64,000 nt of DNA from NCBI GenBank assembly GCA_016800925.1, contig JABCPU010000181.1, positions 62,001 to 126,000 of the forward strand. The letters are read 5' to 3'. The position numbers were made by a program, and so were the translations under genes. Position 1 is the stretch's first letter, and each line of letters begins with the position of its first letter. Below the pieces are notes generated by a model, which saw only the letters and a list, made by a program, of their open reading frames with translations, searched no databases and was not told where the DNA came from. The DNA is from Suillus spraguei (Eukaryota; Basidiomycota; Agaricomycetes; Boletales; Suillaceae). Below are positions 10,628-22,259 of this stretch, in pieces.

Positions 10628-12474
10628 CTAAAAGGCAATGGAATCAGCATCCCTAGGGACATCCGCAGAAGGCTTGTGGACTTGAAGGTCGATGGAAGAT
10701 GTACCATCATTCGACGCAGGCGAACTGACTTTGAGCTCTGGGAGAACAGGAGGGTCACTTGATATCCCGTGTCGTGCCCCTTCCTCGCCAGTTTCGCTGG
10801 AGTACGTGGACGAGGCGCGCGGCGCATCAACGGAAGGCTTAGGCGTAGCAGTAATTGTAGCAGGCCTCGATGCGGTGGGGGCAAGATTTGCCCCTGGACC
10901 AACTACAATAGTTGCAGGAGGCGGGTCAGGGAAATCCCATGGACGAGGAACCATCGCCACTGGCATGATCCTGGAATACAAAATCAGTAATCAAGTTTGT
11001 ATTGGTTACCAAAGACCTACCAGGTAGCACAGCAGACAACTCCCTTACCCTTATCGGCTGCCTTGATCATATGCCACTCCGTTTGCACGAACTGAGCGAT
11101 ATAGCGAATGAACGGCAATACCTCACGGACTTCGGGGCTGACGACCGACAATGCAGTCAGCAGATTGAGCAAGGTAGTACCTGGAGAGGCGGCTGCACTG
11201 AGGTGCTCAATTGTGGGAGGCGGCATGCATACTTCAAAACCCCACCAGTCTGACAACAATCCATTAGAACTTGAACGATACCCCAGGAAATGAAAATACG
11301 CACACGTCAGAACAGATAGACGATCTGTAGGCACGATGACACCCTTGTGGTCCGGCAAAATTGCCTTGCTTGATGCATAACCAAGCGCAAGTAACTGCGG
11401 GGTGATTTGCTGAAGGCCATCAATGATAGTTTCTGCACTGGGAACGGCACCCGCCAGCAGTCCCGGTGATGATGCTGGCGCACCGAAACCCATGTCCGGG
11501 GCAGTGAGAAGATTGACGAGGTGCACATTGGCCAACGCGTCACATATTGTAGTCGCTGTCGCAGTAGCAACCGAACCAAGCTGTATAAAGTGTTGCTCGT
11601 GGATTTCCTTGTCGATCGCGTCAAGACACACTGCATGGATTGGGCCAGTATTAACGGAGCCCGTATCTGCTAATGACGCAGACATTGTATGCAGGTGGTC
11701 AATGATCTTTCTGGAGGATTTTGGGTCGAGAAGCTGCGCTTTAACACGCGCTAGGTCAGATGTAGAGAGTGATTTTGACTTCTTTGCTCCGCTGTGCATC
11801 ATTTCATGATCCCCCACAATGACGGAACGAATCATGACTGCGGTATCCCTGGCACGCCTATCAGAGGTCTTGGACTGCAGTGCACGAACTGTGAATGCCT
11901 TGCTAGCACGTTTCTCTTTCTCAGTAGCCTTGGATAGCACATGAGACTGTGTGTGAATAGGTTCAGAGTGCTGGGAGGGCTTACGCTCCGGCCGAGTAAG
12001 TTTGGACTCGGAGCGAAAGAAGGAAAATGAACGAAATAAAAAACGATAAGAGTCCTTCCCGGTCTCAATACTGGGATTTGAAGGATTTGCACTCGGCACC
12101 TCCAGGGTCATGTTGCCTGCAGATTCAGCGGCAGGACCTCGCCCTGGGATAGCAGGTACTGAAAGTGACTGCATAGATGACTGTGGCAAGGTCACAGACG
12201 TGGATTGCTCGGGGATGAGCGATCGGCTAGCTGCTTGAGGAGTACCCATATTCGAGGGTACTCCATAGGCATCAGTGTGGGAGGACTTCGAAGCAGATGA
12301 ATGCAACGAAGGGGACGAGTTGGATGAATGAATGGAGGCAGCGTCCGCGGCAGGAGACGCTTCTGGAACTGGAGCCGTGGAGGCAACTTCAAGATCTGGT
12401 TTCTCAACCTTGGCTGGCTCTGTAGTGGTCGTGACCGAAACACGAACACCAGCGGACTTGAGGAAGGCCAACAT
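10628..12474 (-). CDS. Conserved basidiomycete protein of unknown function with Ser/Pro-rich N-terminus
   Basis: Two exons, 12474-11021 and 10970-10628, joined by a 50-nt GT-AG intron, give about 598 aa from ATG (MLAFLKSAGVRV). The first 200 residues are Ser/Pro/Ala-rich and probably disordered. The middle (roughly residues 240-470) is well ordered: helical segments around DAIDKEIHEQHFIQLG, ITPQLLALGYASSKAILPD, PTDRLSVLTCAYFHFLGY and SDWWGFEVCMPPPTIEHL. The intron join restores CCATWIMPVAMVPRPWDF, a tail I recognise from mushroom hypothetical proteins. No signal peptide or obvious membrane span. The reading frame is open upstream of this ATG to a strongly pyrimidine-rich acceptor (TTTTGCAG near 12488), so a short upstream exon adding EFIV is possible. 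Function unknown. Confidence 0.75.
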
Positions 12475-13230
12475 CACGATGAACTCGCTGCAAAAGAAGG
12501 GGGAAGAGGGATTAAAAAAAACTCAACAAAAAATCGAGCTAAGGGTAAGAGCAAGACCCTAGGTAACGTAACTTAAGTAGCTGAACGGGGCATGGCCAAG
12601 CTTCCGCGTGAGAATGGAGGACAAGGCTTGAATTACCTTGCTCGCTCAGAATAGGTTGCACGGCACTTGACCGGTGATCAGCAACCGATTTTCATGTGGC
12701 AGAAGACAATGGCCATGACAAGCTTGAGAAGTCTATGTGGAGCAAGTTCTCAGGAAGAACACATTGCCACATCGAGAACACAGGGATCGACAGCCAGTAG
12801 CGCGTAAATGGAAACTCGACCTCTCAAAGGGGGGTCAATATTAAATGTAAATTGTTGCCTAATTGCGCACTTTGTATAAGCCTCTAATAGACTAGGCTGC
12901 GCGTACTAGTAGGTAACCTTAACTTAGTATTTTATCGTGATTTACGAATGTTCACTTGTACAAAAATGAAGCTAGTAGTCCTCGCGTTTACATAATGCAT
13001 GCTATGCTCGGTTAAAGAAACCTTCGACCCAGAAATCGGTGTGATAAAGGCAATGATGCAATTGCGCGACCTATAATATGACTTGAACGAGACTCAGTCA
13101 CTAACCGGTCATTAACATTGGCCTAGAGTAAAATTACCCAGCTACACGTTGCAACCTGTTCAACTTTGAACAGACGATCAAGTTGCCCCGAGAACTGTCG
13201 TCACAATATCTTTGAATGAAAGCATGTAAC

Positions 13231-13509
13231 TTATTGTACGGGCCAGTCATCGACATAAACACGACCTGGAATGAGATATAGAACCTCGTGGAAATATTTG
13301 GCCTCCCAAGCCTCCCTAGCTTTCTTATCCAGTACAGGGTACAAGTATAACCGAACAGTCTTCTGGACATCGAGTTGAGATTCAATTTCGGTAAAGATTG
13401 CTACCATAAAGTGTGCAGAGAATACGAAGAGGGCCGATAGTACTGGATATGTGATCAGATTAAAGACCAGAGACAGCAATATCAAGATACCAGTGAGTGT
13501 CTTCGACAA
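13231..13509 (-). CDS. Possible small membrane protein, unidentified
   Basis: An open minus-strand frame ends in VYVDDWPVQ with a TAA at 13231. The frame holds a hydrophobic stretch (VLSALFVFSAHFMVAIF) followed by a charged tail (ESQLDVQKTVRLYLYP, KKAREAWEAKYFHEV). The segment between 13440 and 13490 may be an intron (ACTG|GTATCTT to TATCCAG), because the aligned copy at about 16110-16160 keeps a better GTACGT donor and CCAG acceptor there. Spliced, the frame would read WRLSKTLTVLSALFVF. I found no ATG that fits, so the 5' exon is unknown. The copy in unit 2 (about 15900-16170) retains QLDVQKTVRLYL but is broken. Function unknown. Confidence 0.35.
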   Translation of the reverse strand: MSKTLTGILILLSLVFNLITYPVLSALFVFSAHFMVAIFTEIESQLDVQKTVRLYLYPVLDKKAREAWEAKYFHEVLYLIPGRVYVDDWPVQ

Positions 13510-13990
13510 CCTCCAGAATCCAGATCCTTGATGAGAACAGTATTTCCACTATATCCATTCCTTCTACGCCATCATTAGAATGAGATTCGAAAGACCACAT
13601 TCTGTGCTGTAGTTTGGGATGCATTGCTGTCTTGTTTTTCACCCTGGTTGAGTCCTGGCATTTAAACGTTTTTCCAACTGTCATGTCGAAATTCGAAATA
13701 ATGCGCTGTACGTGCTTTGGCACATTTATTGTTTATGTCGGCAACTCGAATAACTTGAAGAGGTGCGCTTGACTTATAGAAACCTGCATTGAATGTTGTT
13801 TAGTTTGTGGTGCGAAGGTAGGAAGGGAAGTGATAGCCTGTGAACAATGAAACAATTTTCATTGGATGACAGGGGTTATCTTCTTGCTGAAGTAAGCATT
13901 CCGACTGTGGGAACCAAGTCCACCGCTGTCGCTGTTCGTTCCGCATCGTCGGAACCAGCATCGAGCTACAACTTTTCTCCTCTGACAGTC

Positions 13991-14932
13991 ATGTCGCTCG
14001 GCATCTTAAGAGCCCCAGGTGAATATATCCGTCGTGTCATACCTCAATATAATTCATAAGCCTCTTGTGCAGTTACCAACGCCTATAAGGTAGCAGCACT
14101 CAGACCCGCTCTCGGGATTTATGGTATGTTCCATCGATCAATTCCTTGTGAACCCTTTCCTTAGCCTTTCGATACAGCTGCTCGCACTGTGCACACTTCG
14201 AAGTCTGCGCAAGCACCCGAAACTATACCCACTTCGGTTTCATCTGCTTCCGAGCCAATCACCACATTAGCAATGCATGGGTCAAATCAGCTCAGCCTCG
14301 AACAACCCCAGAATAAGGCTGGTGAGTATCCCTCATGCACTTCCAACCGAGTAGGCTTAATTGGATTACAGAATACGTCTGTCAACATTAGACAAAGTTG
14401 TCAACTGGGCACGCCAGGGTTCGATGTGGCCCATGACTTTCGGTCTTGCATGTTGCGCTGTCGAAATGATGCACATGGCTGCTGCTCGCTATGACCAGGA
14501 TCGTCTTGGTGTCGTTTTCCGTGCCTCTCCGCGTCAATCCGACATTATGATTGTCGCGGGTACCCTCACAAACAAAATGGCTCCTGCTCTTCGTAAAGTC
14601 TACGACCAAATGCCTGAGCCAAGATGGGTTGTGTCCATGGGATCTTGCGCAAATGGCGGCGGCTACTACCACTACTCATACGCTGTTGTCCGTGGCTGTG
14701 ATCGTAAGCATCCTTTCATTCTGGTCCGACGGCGGCCCAGTTAACATTTGTCAGGGATTGTGCCCGTGGATATTTACGTCCCTGGGTGCCCACCAACTGC
14801 TGAAGCGTTGCTTTATGGTATGTTGCAACTTCAGCGCAAAATGAGAAGAAACAGGAAGAGTGTCCTTTGGTGCGTTGTCCTCTTATTCGTCATGGATCAT
14901 GTTGATGGCTGCGTTTCAGGTACCGCAAATGA
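13991..14932 (+). CDS. NDUFS7: NADH:ubiquinone oxidoreductase 20 kDa (PSST) subunit, copy 1, one frameshift
   Basis: Core peripheral-arm subunit of mitochondrial complex I that carries Fe-S cluster N2 next to the quinone site. Exons 13991-14018, 14073-14123, 14178-14321, 14372-14703, 14755-14869 and 14920-14932. The N-terminus (MSLGILRAP, then ALRPALG, ARTVHTS) is a mitochondrial presequence. The N2 ligands are visible: [31 protein letters not shown] and [15 protein letters not shown]. The protein ends in LWYRK, the usual fungal terminus. One base is missing in exon 4 near 14380: after EYV the frame is lost, and the aligned position in copy 2 has GTCCTG where this copy has GTCTG. Restoring one C gives [18 protein letters not shown]. 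All other phases agree. This is either a sequence error or a lethal single-base deletion. Confidence 0.85.
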
Positions 14933-16506
14933 GATGATCTGCCAGAGCCTTGTTTAGCGACAGCGTAATGAACTAGCATTTCCGTTGACATGTTTCGTAT
15001 ATCACTCATGGCTGGCGTACATCATTTCCTTTCCTTGTCCACAATTTTGTGAAGGAGACCCAGTAGACGCAGGTACCGTGTTTCAGCTTCAGCAAGGAAG
15101 TTAGAGTATCAACTCGTGATAAAAATAAGCCAAAGCACCGCGCTTTGTTTTTCTGACGTACATCTTTCCGGAGCGAGAAATAGTGTTTGTTCATCATCCA
15201 CGAAGAACTTCGGTACGCCCTTTAGTCCCTGCTGGATGCAGGTTATGTTGATCATACTCCGCAGGGGTGACATCCACCGCTGTGATGTTCGTATGGGGTG
15301 CACGATTGCAATCAAGCCTTTACGCATGCAAGTGCACGACTGTGGATGATCTATCGACTTGACTTTCATGTGACAGGAAACGATGGCCATGACAAGCTTA
15401 AAATCTTGAGAAGCCTATGTGGGGGAAATTCTCGGATGAACCCATTCCCACTGTCCACATCAAGAACACAGGGACGAGTAGCGCCTAAATGGAAATTCGA
15501 CCTCTTAAAGGGGGGTTAATATGTTGATCGTCCACAATGCAGACACCTAAGTAGACTACGCGTAAGTAAGCTTATTTGACTTTCCAATCACAGGTATTTT
15601 ACCATGATTTACTAATGTCCGCTCGTATGAAACTGGCGATGCGAGCCATTCTCTCGTTTAATCCATGTCCGAACTCATGCTTGGTTAAAAAAAAACCAAT
15701 TGATAAAGGTAGCAGTTGTGCGACCTATTATAACTTAAACGAGATACTGCCACTGACTGGTTATTGGCCTATAGAGTAAGATTTATCAGGCTACACCAAA
15801 CGAAAACAACGTTGCAACCTGCTCAACTTTACGACCAAGTTGCTCCCAGAACTGTTGACGCAATATCTCTGAATGAAAGCATGCAACTTACTGTAAGCGC
15901 CGATCATCAACATGAACACGGCCTGGCATGAGATATAACCTAACCTTGTGGAAATCTTTGACCTTCAAACCTCTTCAAGTTTCTTTCCCAGTACGGGATG
16001 CTGCAAGTATAACCGAACAGTCTTCTGGACATCGAGTTGACAACTTGATATTCAATTCCGGTGAAATTTGTTACGAGAACACGAAGAGGGCCGACTGGCT
16101 ATTTTTATCATGTTAAAGACACTAGAGACAACAATAACTAACAACGTACCAGTGAGTGTCTTCGACGACCTCCAGAATCCAGATTCTCGATGAGAACAGT
16201 ATTTTCAGTCACATCCATTGCTTCTATACTATCATCAGAATGAGAAAGGCTACATTCTATGTTGTAGTTCGTGGTGTGTCGTGTTTTTCACCCTGGGGGC
16301 GCAAATGATCAAATCCTGATATTCCGACTCAACACCTGCGATGTTTTTCAACTATCATGTTGAAATTAATGCGAAATCCAGTCGAATGCGCTGTACCAGT
16401 ACAGGGCTTTGACAAATTTATCGTTTATTTCGTCAACTCGAATGGCCTGGAGAGGTGCGCTTGACTTGTAGAAACCATTGTATGCTGTTCAGTTCGTGGT
16501 GTGAAG

Positions 16507-17035
16507 TATATCAATATTATTGCCGCCGAGGCCGAGCGATACAGTTCGGACTAACGAGTTGAACCTCTCGAAGTAACTCGGTTCAAATCGGAGTTTCGTC
16601 ATTTTCGAACCGAATCTATTTTACGTTCATGCTTCGCCTCGCGTACAGGTGCCGAGACGTAGCCCGTCGGAGTTTCTCGGCACCACACCTCCAGCTGAGT
16701 GTTAGCGTAATCTTTCCTTCACTCTCCTTTCGGCCTACCCTCGCTCGTTGTCCTCTCGTTCATTGCATCCGCCCACCACCCCCTTTTACATCACTTCACG
16801 AGCTGTCAATACTTACGTATACCAGTGTTATCGTCATTAGAAGAATATGTGAGGACATTCAAGTTCACCTTGACCTTGTTTACACCGCACAAGAGTCAGT
16901 GTACGACCGAATTCGTAAGCAGGTTTCCCGCCCTCCCAGTGGCTCCTCCTGCTTGCATCCCCTGAGCTAACGCTCGGGCCAGCCCAACTTATAATTAGGT
17001 CGTGTCTATGACTCTCCTTGAGCCAGAAGCTGAAC
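16507..17035. other. 530-bp segment present only in duplication unit 2
   Basis: Alignment of the two units is continuous up to GTGTGAAG (16500) and resumes at GCGAGCAATGAAACAG (17037); unit 1 has only about 25 unrelated bases here. The segment contains a perfect 9-bp inverted repeat, GTGCCGAGA (16649-16657) with TCTCGGCAC (16675-16683). It lies directly upstream of the copy 2 NDUFS7 start, so it displaces that copy's promoter. I could not find clear terminal repeats or a target-site duplication, so whether it is an inserted element or a deletion in unit 1 is open. Confidence 0.6.
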
Positions 17036-17186
17036 AGCGAGCAATGAAACAGTTTTCATTGACTGACAGGGGGTTACTAACTGAATCTACTTGCTGAAGT
17101 AAGCATTCCGACTGTGGAAACCAAGTCCACTACTGTCGTGCATTGTCGGAACCAGCATCGAGCTACAGCTTGTCTCCTCTGACCGT

Positions 17187-18121
<935 letters not shown>

Positions 18122-18169
18122 GATGATCTGCTTTAACCATGGCGTAATAAACTAGCATTCCCACTTCCG

Positions 18170-18730
18170 TTGATATGTTTTTTATATCACTCATGGCTAG
18201 CGTGCATCATCTCCTTTCCTTGTCTACAATTTTGTGAAGGAGACCTCGTAGTACACAGGTTCCATGTTTCACCTTTAGCACAGTTTACTTCATCCAAGGA
18301 AGTTAGAACATCAACTTGTGATAAAAATGAGCCAAAGCGCCGCGCTTTGTTTTTCGGACGCACATCTTGGGAGGGTGAATTCTTCTGCTCGCCTGAGTTT
18401 ACCAATTTTGTTGACACGAAAATAAATGCTGGCTCTTCGCCATTCATGAAGAATTTCAGTACGTCGTTCAGTTTCTGCTGGATACAGGTTATACTTATCA
18501 CACTCTGCAGGGGCAACATCCACCACTGTGATGTTTGCATAGGGTGCACAACTGCGATCAAACCTTTGTGCATACACAAGTGCGCGACTGTGGATGATCT
18601 ATCCACTTCATTCCACCTGCTGCCTGATGCACCCTGGTTGGGAGGCGGCGCCACCGTGACGGCCAACACGAAGTGCATCTTGTCCCTTAATGAATGTGAA
18701 ATGGACGACTTCTCTCGCCTGCATAATTAA
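18170..18730 (-). other. Conserved minus-strand coding-like segment at right end of duplication
   Basis: Both duplication units keep a minus-strand frame of the form AP..NIT.VDV.PAE.D..NL.PA (18577-18311 here, 15300-15180 in unit 1), with mostly third-position differences, which suggests it once coded. In unit 2 the frame extends past the duplication edge towards 18750; in unit 1 the 5' part is cut off by the junction at 15364. I do not recognise the product and splice sites are uncertain. A plus-strand ORF (18170-18730) overlaps it and is probably a shadow. Confidence 0.35.
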
Positions 18731-19048
18731 GAAAGCGCGCCGCACTAAGTCAGCAGCATGCATATGGTATGATTGCAAATTGTGGACTGAGTATATGAGT
18801 AGTTTAAGCGTTTACTTATCGCAGTGACCCGGCCCGCCAGATAGCCTAACAGATCTTCCATACCATTATCAAGCGCTCGTCAGCGAGCTTCTTCCCTATC
18901 GATCAATACATTATCCATCGGGGTTGATAGACTCAGATCAGTGATCAGCAAGTATTGGCCGTGGACCGTGGGTGGTATCCGTAGGGTAAATTATGTGGGT
19001 GTATCTCAAACTGGTTCTTTAATTTATCAGCTCACCTCTCAGTGCAGC

Positions 19049-20726
19049 ATGCACCTTTTACACACTACAACCAAGAAGCTAGAGGAATTTATCAATCCTC
19101 CAGACTATGCGATACTCTCGCATCGGTGGCGCGAGGAAGAAGTCCTATTTGCAGACGTCCATCAGGAGTATGCGAAAGGCATGAAGGGCTATGCCAAAGT
19201 AGAGGGATGCTGCGAACAGGCACGACGTGATGGGTACCAGTACGTCTGGATTGATACCTGCTGCATCGACAAAAACAGCAGCGCAGCGCTTGCAGAGGCA
19301 ATCAACTCTATGTATGCGTGGTATGAAGACGCCCGGGTATGCTACGTCTACTTGGATGATGTTACCGACAATAGAGACGCAGAAATCAAATCCGCATTTG
19401 CCAAAAGCGAATGGTTCACCAGGGGGTGGACTCTACAAGAGCTTATCGCGCCCACGAGCTTGTTCTTTTTCGACAGCCGCTGGAGGGAGATTGGGAGTAA
19501 GAACAGCTTAGCTGAACTTCTCTCGTCCATTACGAGAGTACATGCCGACGTATTGGCTCGCGTAAATGCCGGGTCAGATAAGGTGATGACTACCAGGGCA
19601 TCCTTCAGCGTCGCAACCAAGATGTCGTGGGCTGCTGGGAGGAAGACGACAGACCAGAAGATAGAGCCTACTCCCTCATGGGAATATTCAAGGTCCACAT
19701 GCCTGTTATCTACGGGGAGGGGGAGAAAAAGGCTTTCTTCAGACTGCAACTGGAGATCATGCGTACTTCGCATGATCAGAGTATTTTTGCATGGAGCAAT
19801 CCTGCCGCAGGTGGTCGCAAAGTAGGGACTTGGCCCTTTGCCACGTACCCAGATTACTTTGCCAAGTCAGGCAATATTGAAGATGTGCCCTCCGACCAAT
19901 GGATACGTTGCTATCAAAAATTCGTTGGCCCAGACATAGTCCCCAGGTTTGACTTTGCCGCCACTAACGACGGCTTGGATATAAGCCTTCCCTTACGATC
20001 TCTCATGCATGAACCGGACGAGTTCATTGCTCTTCTGAGCTGTCGACATCGCGTAAATGGAGAGTACCACATGGTTGGTATTCGATTACGACGCTCTGTG
20101 GCCAATGCCGAACGTTACGAAAGAATAGATAATCATATCCTCGAGGACATCGTTGACGCTCGCGAGGAATTCACAGTCAAACAAATACACATTTCATACC
20201 CGTTATTATCAGATTCTGATCATATATCTTTCTTCAACACCTCAACGTCGCTCTTCATTCAAAACGTCGGGGTAGAAGAGCAAGGCTTCTCTGTGATCGA
20301 TATGGAGATAGCGCCTCATGTGACCTGCAGATGCATGACAGTAATTTTGTCCTGCTGATGAGAAGACCAGTACTATTTCCAAAACCCTTACACGATTGTA
20401 AAAGTTCACATCACCTACCCCAGGCTGTGGATTCCTCATGGTTAGCATCGTTCACATATCACAACTCAACAACAAAAGAACAATTCGTCGTCACTGTGGG
20501 GGTGTCTTGGGTACCAGATGGGGGCCCGTGGATCCGAATCACCTCAGAGAAGTCTCCTGCTAATCAACTCAGTCGGCTCAAGATCGACTGGACTTCTTAC
20601 CTGCTCAAAGCAGGCAAGAAAGTGACAGTGTCCGTGAAGAACGGCGGTCATGCTTCTGTTGGAAAGAAGCGCTCAATAATGTTCGACCGGTATTCGGTCA
20701 ACATCACAGTCTACGGTAACCTATGA
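19049..20726 (+). pseudogene. HET-domain protein gene with two frameshifts
   Basis: Starts MHLLHTTTKKLEEF and shows the HET domain in order: PDYAILSHRW, YQYVWIDTCCIDKNSSA, AINSMYAWYEDARVCYVYLDDV, SEWFTRGWTLQELIAP. After MSWAAGRKTT one base is missing near 19648; the next frame continues RPEDRAYSLMGIFKVHMPVIYGEGEKKAF, exactly the family's next block. A second single-base shift near 20310-20330 moves the frame again, and the C-terminal part (VDSSWLASFTYHN, GGPWIRITSEKS, DRYSVNITVYGNL) closes at 20726. No introns are needed. Known family role is incompatibility-type cell death. Apart from the two shifts the gene is well preserved, so it was lost recently or the consensus is wrong at two bases. 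Confidence 0.82.
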
Positions 20727-21260
20727 CTCAAAAATCCGGAAAGAGGTTTGGATGGTTACTCGTGCGAGTCTGAGCACTGGTGATGAACGGATGATGGGCT
20801 GTGAAGCGGTGAATCTAAGATCACCTTGAAGATAGGTTTAGTATGAAGGTCCTTGACCTCATGTACTCGCGTAGAGAGTTCCTACGTACTCAAGTACTCA
20901 TAGCTAGTAGGAAGCTAGCTGTATGACATCCGATTAGCCCAAACGCGGTAAGCACCACAGTAGCAACGGTGTTAGGCGGCTCGATATCCGGACAAATCAG
21001 ACGAAAATTTTGATGCGCGACGAAGCTTGCTGATCGCCAGGCGAAATGCGATGAATCATCGCTCTACGCGAAATTGTAAATTCCGTCGGTTGACACCGTT
21101 ATACCAGTTGGTTATCTGGATATTCACCAGTATAAAGTCAAATACTATGCAAAATTACAGGTTTAGTATGGGATTCTTCGTACGCGGACAGACTATACAG
21201 CGCAGGGGAAATATATTTCTATCGCGCGTGGTGAAATGGGGTGATCGAGAGAATAGCGTT
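20727..21260. other. Intergenic spacer between convergent genes
   Basis: 534 bp between the 3' ends of the HET gene and ARPC4. No ORF or repeat I can support. Confidence 0.5.
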
Positions 21261-22091
21261 TCAGGAGTTAAACTGTGACGCACACCAGTTAGCTTACTGA
21301 GAGGCGCAGTGAGTGAGACACGAACAGCAGTAAGATACGATTCGGCTACCGTGCGCGCGCGCGCATTGAGGCTGAGTTTCATCTCGCTTATTTCCCTGTC
21401 TACTTCTTCCATAAATCTAGTAACAGGGGATGAGAGAACGATGTAGAAGCATTCGGATGCCACGCACTGTATGATGAAATCGACGACCTTGTGTTTCAAC
21501 ATGGTCTCTGAATGGACATTCGTAATAAGGAATGATATGTCGTATCCCTGGACAATTAGAGCACGATGGCCGCTTATATTCGAGCAGTTCACTCACGTGG
21601 ACGGGCTTCCTGCGCAGCACAACAAAACTCTCCGCTCTCTGCATCAAGAATCGCGTGAACTTGTGACATAAAATACGCTCGATTTCATCGGCCTGCTTAA
21701 TCTTAATACTCATGCGTATTGAGTTCACAGATGGTTCGATCAGGACGCGTTCATTCTCATTGCGTGATATGGTCAGTGAGTTCAGGAGAACCTCCTTTGA
21801 GCCCCTGCAACCGATCGCTATGAGTATACGCAATTATGACACGAAACATGCGGTTATACCTAACTTCTACTTCTGGCTTGTTGTGTCGTTCAACGACCTA
21901 GGTAATTGTGAGTTCGTGGATGTGTCAGATAGCATTCCATCATGATTACTTGTGACGAGAAGTTCTCAAGCGTTAAAGCCGCTGTTAAAGTTGATTTGAC
22001 AGCTGAGAGATACGGCCTGAGCGTGTTTGACTACGGTTCGAGGGCCTTGTCAGTAAGCATCGGCTGTATGTCATGATAATTGACCTACCAT
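21261..22091 (-). CDS. ARPC4: Arp2/3 complex 20 kDa subunit
   Basis: Seven exons: 22091-22089 (the ATG alone), 22030-21950, 21897-21860, 21804-21597, 21547-21468, 21416-21326 and 21272-21261; every phase agrees and the product is 170 aa, close to the family's 168. The sequence is highly conserved: [75 protein letters not shown] and [24 protein letters not shown]4 with ARPC2 forms the core of the Arp2/3 actin nucleator and contacts the mother filament; in fungi it acts in endocytic actin patches. The start codon exon is three bases long, ATG|GTAGGT, with the message continuing 58 bases away. Diverges from the FKBP gene. Confidence 0.95.
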
Positions 22092-22259
22092 TGAGTCTTG
22101 AAGCTTGAGCTTGAGGAGGAATCTAGAGACTGCGGAGTCTGAATTGATGCACGTCGAGTACATAATGACCAATTCGGAAAAAGCGCGTCTCTTTCAGGAA
22201 ACGCGTCCTCGTCAAAAATTTTGAGCTTTGTCTCGTCTTAAGAACGACCACTACCGCTA
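22092..22259. promoter_or_regulatory. Shared divergent promoter, ARPC4 / FKBP
   Basis: Only 168 bp separate the two start codons, so both 5' UTRs and promoters must overlap. The FKBP side has pyrimidine-rich TTTGTCTCGTCTTAAG before its ATG. I see no convincing TATA box. Confidence 0.5.

Larger units (their letters stand above)
12691..15364. repeat. Tandem segmental duplication, unit 1
   Basis: Direct duplication of about 2.7 kb. The unit begins at TTCATGTG...ATGGCCATGACAAGCTT (12691; again at 15365) and ends at GTGGATGATCTATC (15348; again near 18590). It contains a minus-strand small-membrane-protein frame, the whole NDUFS7 gene, and a conserved minus-strand segment at its right end. The two units are collinear but differ by many substitutions and small indels, so the event is not recent. 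Unit 1 is the less damaged one. Confidence 0.85.

Noticed and set aside
11423..11809. 128-codon plus-strand ORF inside the 599-aa gene
   Set aside because: Antisense to a frame with clear conserved blocks and a confirmed intron; no features of its own.
18170..18730. 186-codon plus-strand ORF at the right edge of the duplication
   Set aside because: Differences between the two duplicate copies fit the minus-strand frame better, so the plus ORF is probably a shadow.
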